DNA from: Eubacteriales bacterium
GTDB taxonomy: Bacteria > Bacillota > Clostridia > Lachnospirales > Lachnospiraceae
DNA: 64,000 nucleotides
Reading direction: 5' to 3'
Assembly: GCA_030524175.1 (NCBI GenBank)
Contig: JAUNHC010000007.1
Location: 107,692 to 171,691 of the forward strand
Positions 62,177 to 64,000 of the stretch are shown here, one piece after another. Every line of letters starts with the position of its first letter. Within the stretch, counting starts at the first letter, position 1. The translations under genes and the position numbers were made by a program. The notes under the pieces are model-generated. The model was not told the origin of the DNA. It saw only the letters and a list, made by a program, of their open reading frames with translations, and made no database searches.

Positions 62177-62223
62177 GCTGTCAAGAAAAAATACTTGACA
62201 GCCATTCTTAAATACGTTATGAT
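62177..62223 (+). promoter_or_regulatory. Promoter of ylxM-ffh-rpsP with overlapping inverted repeat
   Basis: TTGACA (62195-62200) and TATGAT (62218-62223) have a 17-base spacer. GCTGTCAAG (62177-62185) and CTTGACAGC (62194-62202) form a perfect 9-bp inverted repeat that covers the -35. It could be an operator or the terminator-like end of the upstream unit. Confidence 0.75.
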
Positions 62224-62240
62224 AGCCAAGGTGATTACAG

Positions 62241-62564
62241 ATGGAGAAATTTGTGCAGCAGGCATTTTTATATGATTTTTACGGCGAACTTCTGACGAAG
62301 CGCCAGCAGCAGGTCTATGAGAGCGTGGTCCTTGAGGATTATTCCTTGAGTGAAGTAGCAGAAGACTTGGGGATAAGCCGTCAGGGCGTACATGACATGA
62401 TCAAACGTTGCAACAAGACCCTGGAGGAATATGAGGAAAAGCTTCATCTGGTAGAAAAATTTCTGAACATCCGCCGGCAGGTAAAGGAAATACACAGGCT
62501 GGCAGATAAATACCAGGCCCAGGATATTGCGGCCATTTCCAATGAAATATTAGAGGAGTTATAA
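62241..62564 (+). CDS. ylxM: YlxM family SRP-associated protein
   Basis: A 107-residue protein with a helix-turn-helix resembling sigma region 4 (LTKRQQQVYESVVLEDYSLSEVAEDLGISRQGVHDMIKR). In Firmicutes YlxM is always next to ffh and stimulates SRP GTPase activity. It starts 18 bases after the -10 and ffh follows three bases after its stop. Confidence 0.93.
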   Translation: MEKFVQQAFLYDFYGELLTKRQQQVYESVVLEDYSLSEVAEDLGISRQGVHDMIKRCNKTLEEYEEKLHLVEKFLNIRRQVKEIHRLADKYQAQDIAAISNEILEEL

Positions 62565-62567
62565 TAG

Positions 62568-63914
62568 ATGGCATTTGAAAGCTTGACTGAGAAATTACAA
62601 AATGTATTTAAAAAGCTGAGAAGCAAAGGACGCCTCACAGAAGAAGATGTAAAGATTGCTTTGAAGGAAGTTAAGATGGCTCTTCTTGAAGCCGATGTTA
62701 ACTTCAAAGTAGTAAAGCAATTCACGAAATCCGTTCAGGAACGTGCCGTAGGCCAGGATGTGATGAATGGCCTGAATCCGGGACAGATGGTTATCAAGAT
62801 CGTCAACGATGAACTTGTAAATCTGATGGGAAGTGAGACTACAGAACTTCCGCTGAAGGCCGGCAATGAGATGACAGTCATTATGATGGCAGGCCTTCAG
62901 GGTGCAGGTAAGACCACTACGGCGGCCAAGCTTGCAGGCAAGCTGAAATCCAAAGGCAAACGCCCCTTGCTTGTAGCCTGTGACGTTTACCGTCCCGCAG
63001 CCATTACTCAGCTGCAGGTGAACGGCGAGAAGCAGGGTGTGGAAGTTTTCTCAATGGGAGATAAACAGAAGCCTGTGGATATTGCAAAGGCTGCTCTGGA
63101 GCATGCCAAGACGAACCAGCAGAATGTTGTCCTTATCGACACAGCCGGACGTCTCCATATAGATGAAAACATGATGCAGGAGCTTTCCGATATTAAGGCT
63201 AATGTCACTGTGGATGCCACTGTACTTGTGGTGGATGCCATGACAGGCCAGGATGCGGTAAATGTGGCCAAGACCTTCACTGAGAAGGTAGGCATTGACG
63301 GAGTGATCCTTACAAAGCTGGACGGTGATACCAGAGGCGGTGCGGCCCTTTCCATTAAAGCCGTGACAGGGAAACCCCTTCTGTATGTGGGTATGGGAGA
63401 GAAGCTGTCTGATCTGGAACAGTTCTATCCTGATAGAATGGCATCAAGGATCCTGGGAATGGGCGATGTGATGAGCCTGATCGAGAAGGTCGAGGCATCT
63501 GTAGACCAGGAACAGGCTCAGGAGATGCAGAAGAAATTAAAGAAGATGGACTTTGACTTTAACGACTATCTCACAAGCCTGGAACAGATGAACAAAATGG
63601 GCGGTATCGGAAGTGTCCTGAACATGCTTCCTGGTGTGGGCGGCAAGATGAAGGACATTGAAGGTATGATCGATGAGAAAGCGATGGACAGGACAAAATC
63701 CATTATCCTTTCCATGACACCTCAGGAGAGAAGTAATCCCGGAGTGCTGAACGTATCCCGGAAGAACCGCATTGCAAGAGGTGCAGGAGTGGATATCGCT
63801 GAGGTCAACCGCCTTGTAAAGCAGTTCGAACAGAGTAAGAAGATGATGAAACAAATGCCCGGTCTTATGGGCGGAAAAAGCGGTAAAAGAGGCGGCTTCA
63901 AGCTACCCTTTTAA
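62568..63914 (+). CDS. ffh: Signal recognition particle protein Ffh
   Basis: A 448-residue SRP GTPase with an N domain, G1 GLQGAGKTTTAAKLA (about 107-121), DTAGRLHIDE, TKLDGDTRGG, and the Met-rich M domain at about 325-448 (MNKMGGIGSVLNMLPG, then KKMMKQMPGLM) that binds SRP RNA and signal sequences. It ends GGFKLPF. It is coupled to ylxM and followed by rpsP. Confidence 0.97.
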   Translation: MAFESLTEKLQNVFKKLRSKGRLTEEDVKIALKEVKMALLEADVNFKVVKQFTKSVQERAVGQDVMNGLNPGQMVIKIVNDELVNLMGSETTELPLKAGNEMTVIMMAGLQGAGKTTTAAKLAGKLKSKGKRPLLVACDVYRPAAITQLQVNGEKQGVEVFSMGDKQKPVDIAKAALEHAKTNQQNVVLIDTAGRLHIDENMMQELSDIKANVTVDATVLVVDAMTGQDAVNVAKTFTEKVGIDGVILTKLDGDTRGGAALSIKAVTGKPLLYVGMGEKLSDLEQFYPDRMASRILGMGDVMSLIEKVEASVDQEQAQEMQKKLKKMDFDFNDYLTSLEQMNKMGGIGSVLNMLPGVGGKMKDIEGMIDEKAMDRTKSIILSMTPQERSNPGVLNVSRKNRIARGAGVDIAEVNRLVKQFEQSKKMMKQMPGLMGGKSGKRGGFKLPF

Positions 63915-63966
63915 TATAAATCCAATATAACCTAAAACAAAACAAGATAAATGGAGGAAAACAAAA

Positions 63967-64000
63967 ATGGCAGTTAAAATCAGATTAAGAAGAATGGGAC
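63967..64000 (+). CDS. rpsP: 30S ribosomal protein S16 (partial, N-terminus)
   Basis: The frame begins MAVKIRLRRMG and runs off the right edge. This is the standard S16 N-terminus, and the gene follows ffh as in other Clostridia. GGAGGA lies upstream of the ATG. Confidence 0.92.
   Translation, partial: MAVKIRLRRMG

Overview
The window looks like the chromosome of an acetogenic Lachnospiraceae bacterium, most likely Blautia or a close relative. The evidence is moderate GC content, strong GGAGG ribosome binding sites, the clostridial gene order plsX-acpP-rnc-smc-ftsY and ylxM-ffh-rpsP, and a carbon monoxide dehydrogenase operon. The genus is inferred from gene content, not from a marker gene.

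Layout. 1-8.3 kb is a carbohydrate locus: a YesM/YesN-type two-component system, a sugar ABC transporter (binding protein and two permeases, no ATPase), a GH172/DUF2961 enzyme and a convergent GH2 enzyme. 8.4-19.5 kb holds two tandem copies of one cassette, each an OmpR-type regulator, a histidine kinase, two FtsX-type permeases and an ABC ATPase. All four transcription starts of these cassettes carry the same direct-repeat box 10 bp upstream of the -10 element. 19.6-33.6 kb is an accessory stretch: a TetR regulator, an alpha/beta hydrolase, a GyrI-like protein, a CPBP-like membrane protein, a MATE pump plus ABC-F protein behind an attenuator-like leader with a small upstream ORF, an AraC regulator, a GntR-ABC operon, a GGDEF-EAL-GGDEF protein and a MerR/TipAS regulator.

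33.6-37.5 kb is a minus-strand operon cooS-cooF-FAD/NAD oxidoreductase, which should link CO oxidation to pyridine nucleotide reduction. 37.6-41.7 kb has a truncated GNAT remnant, an ABC-F (Uup-type) ATPase, a DUF3786 protein, a Nudix hydrolase and a frameshifted histidine phosphatase. 41.8-49.9 kb is the housekeeping run plsX, acpP, rnc, smc, ftsY and a threonine ammonia-lyase. 49.9-62.1 kb separates ftsY from ylxM-ffh-rpsP. It holds a BceAB-like exporter divergent from a LytTR/GHKL two-component system, a DUF362 ferredoxin protein, a 0.9 kb non-coding stretch with an unusual array of palindromes, larC-larE (nickel-pincer cofactor synthesis), and a TetR-controlled ABC-2 exporter. 62.2-64 kb is the SRP operon.

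The items most worth a second look are the ~83-bp-period array of TACCTATAA palindromes (56690-56982), the shared regulator box of the duplicated FtsX/ABC cassettes, the leader of the MATE/ABC-F operon, and the LytTR-type direct repeats between the BceAB-like genes and their apparent regulator.
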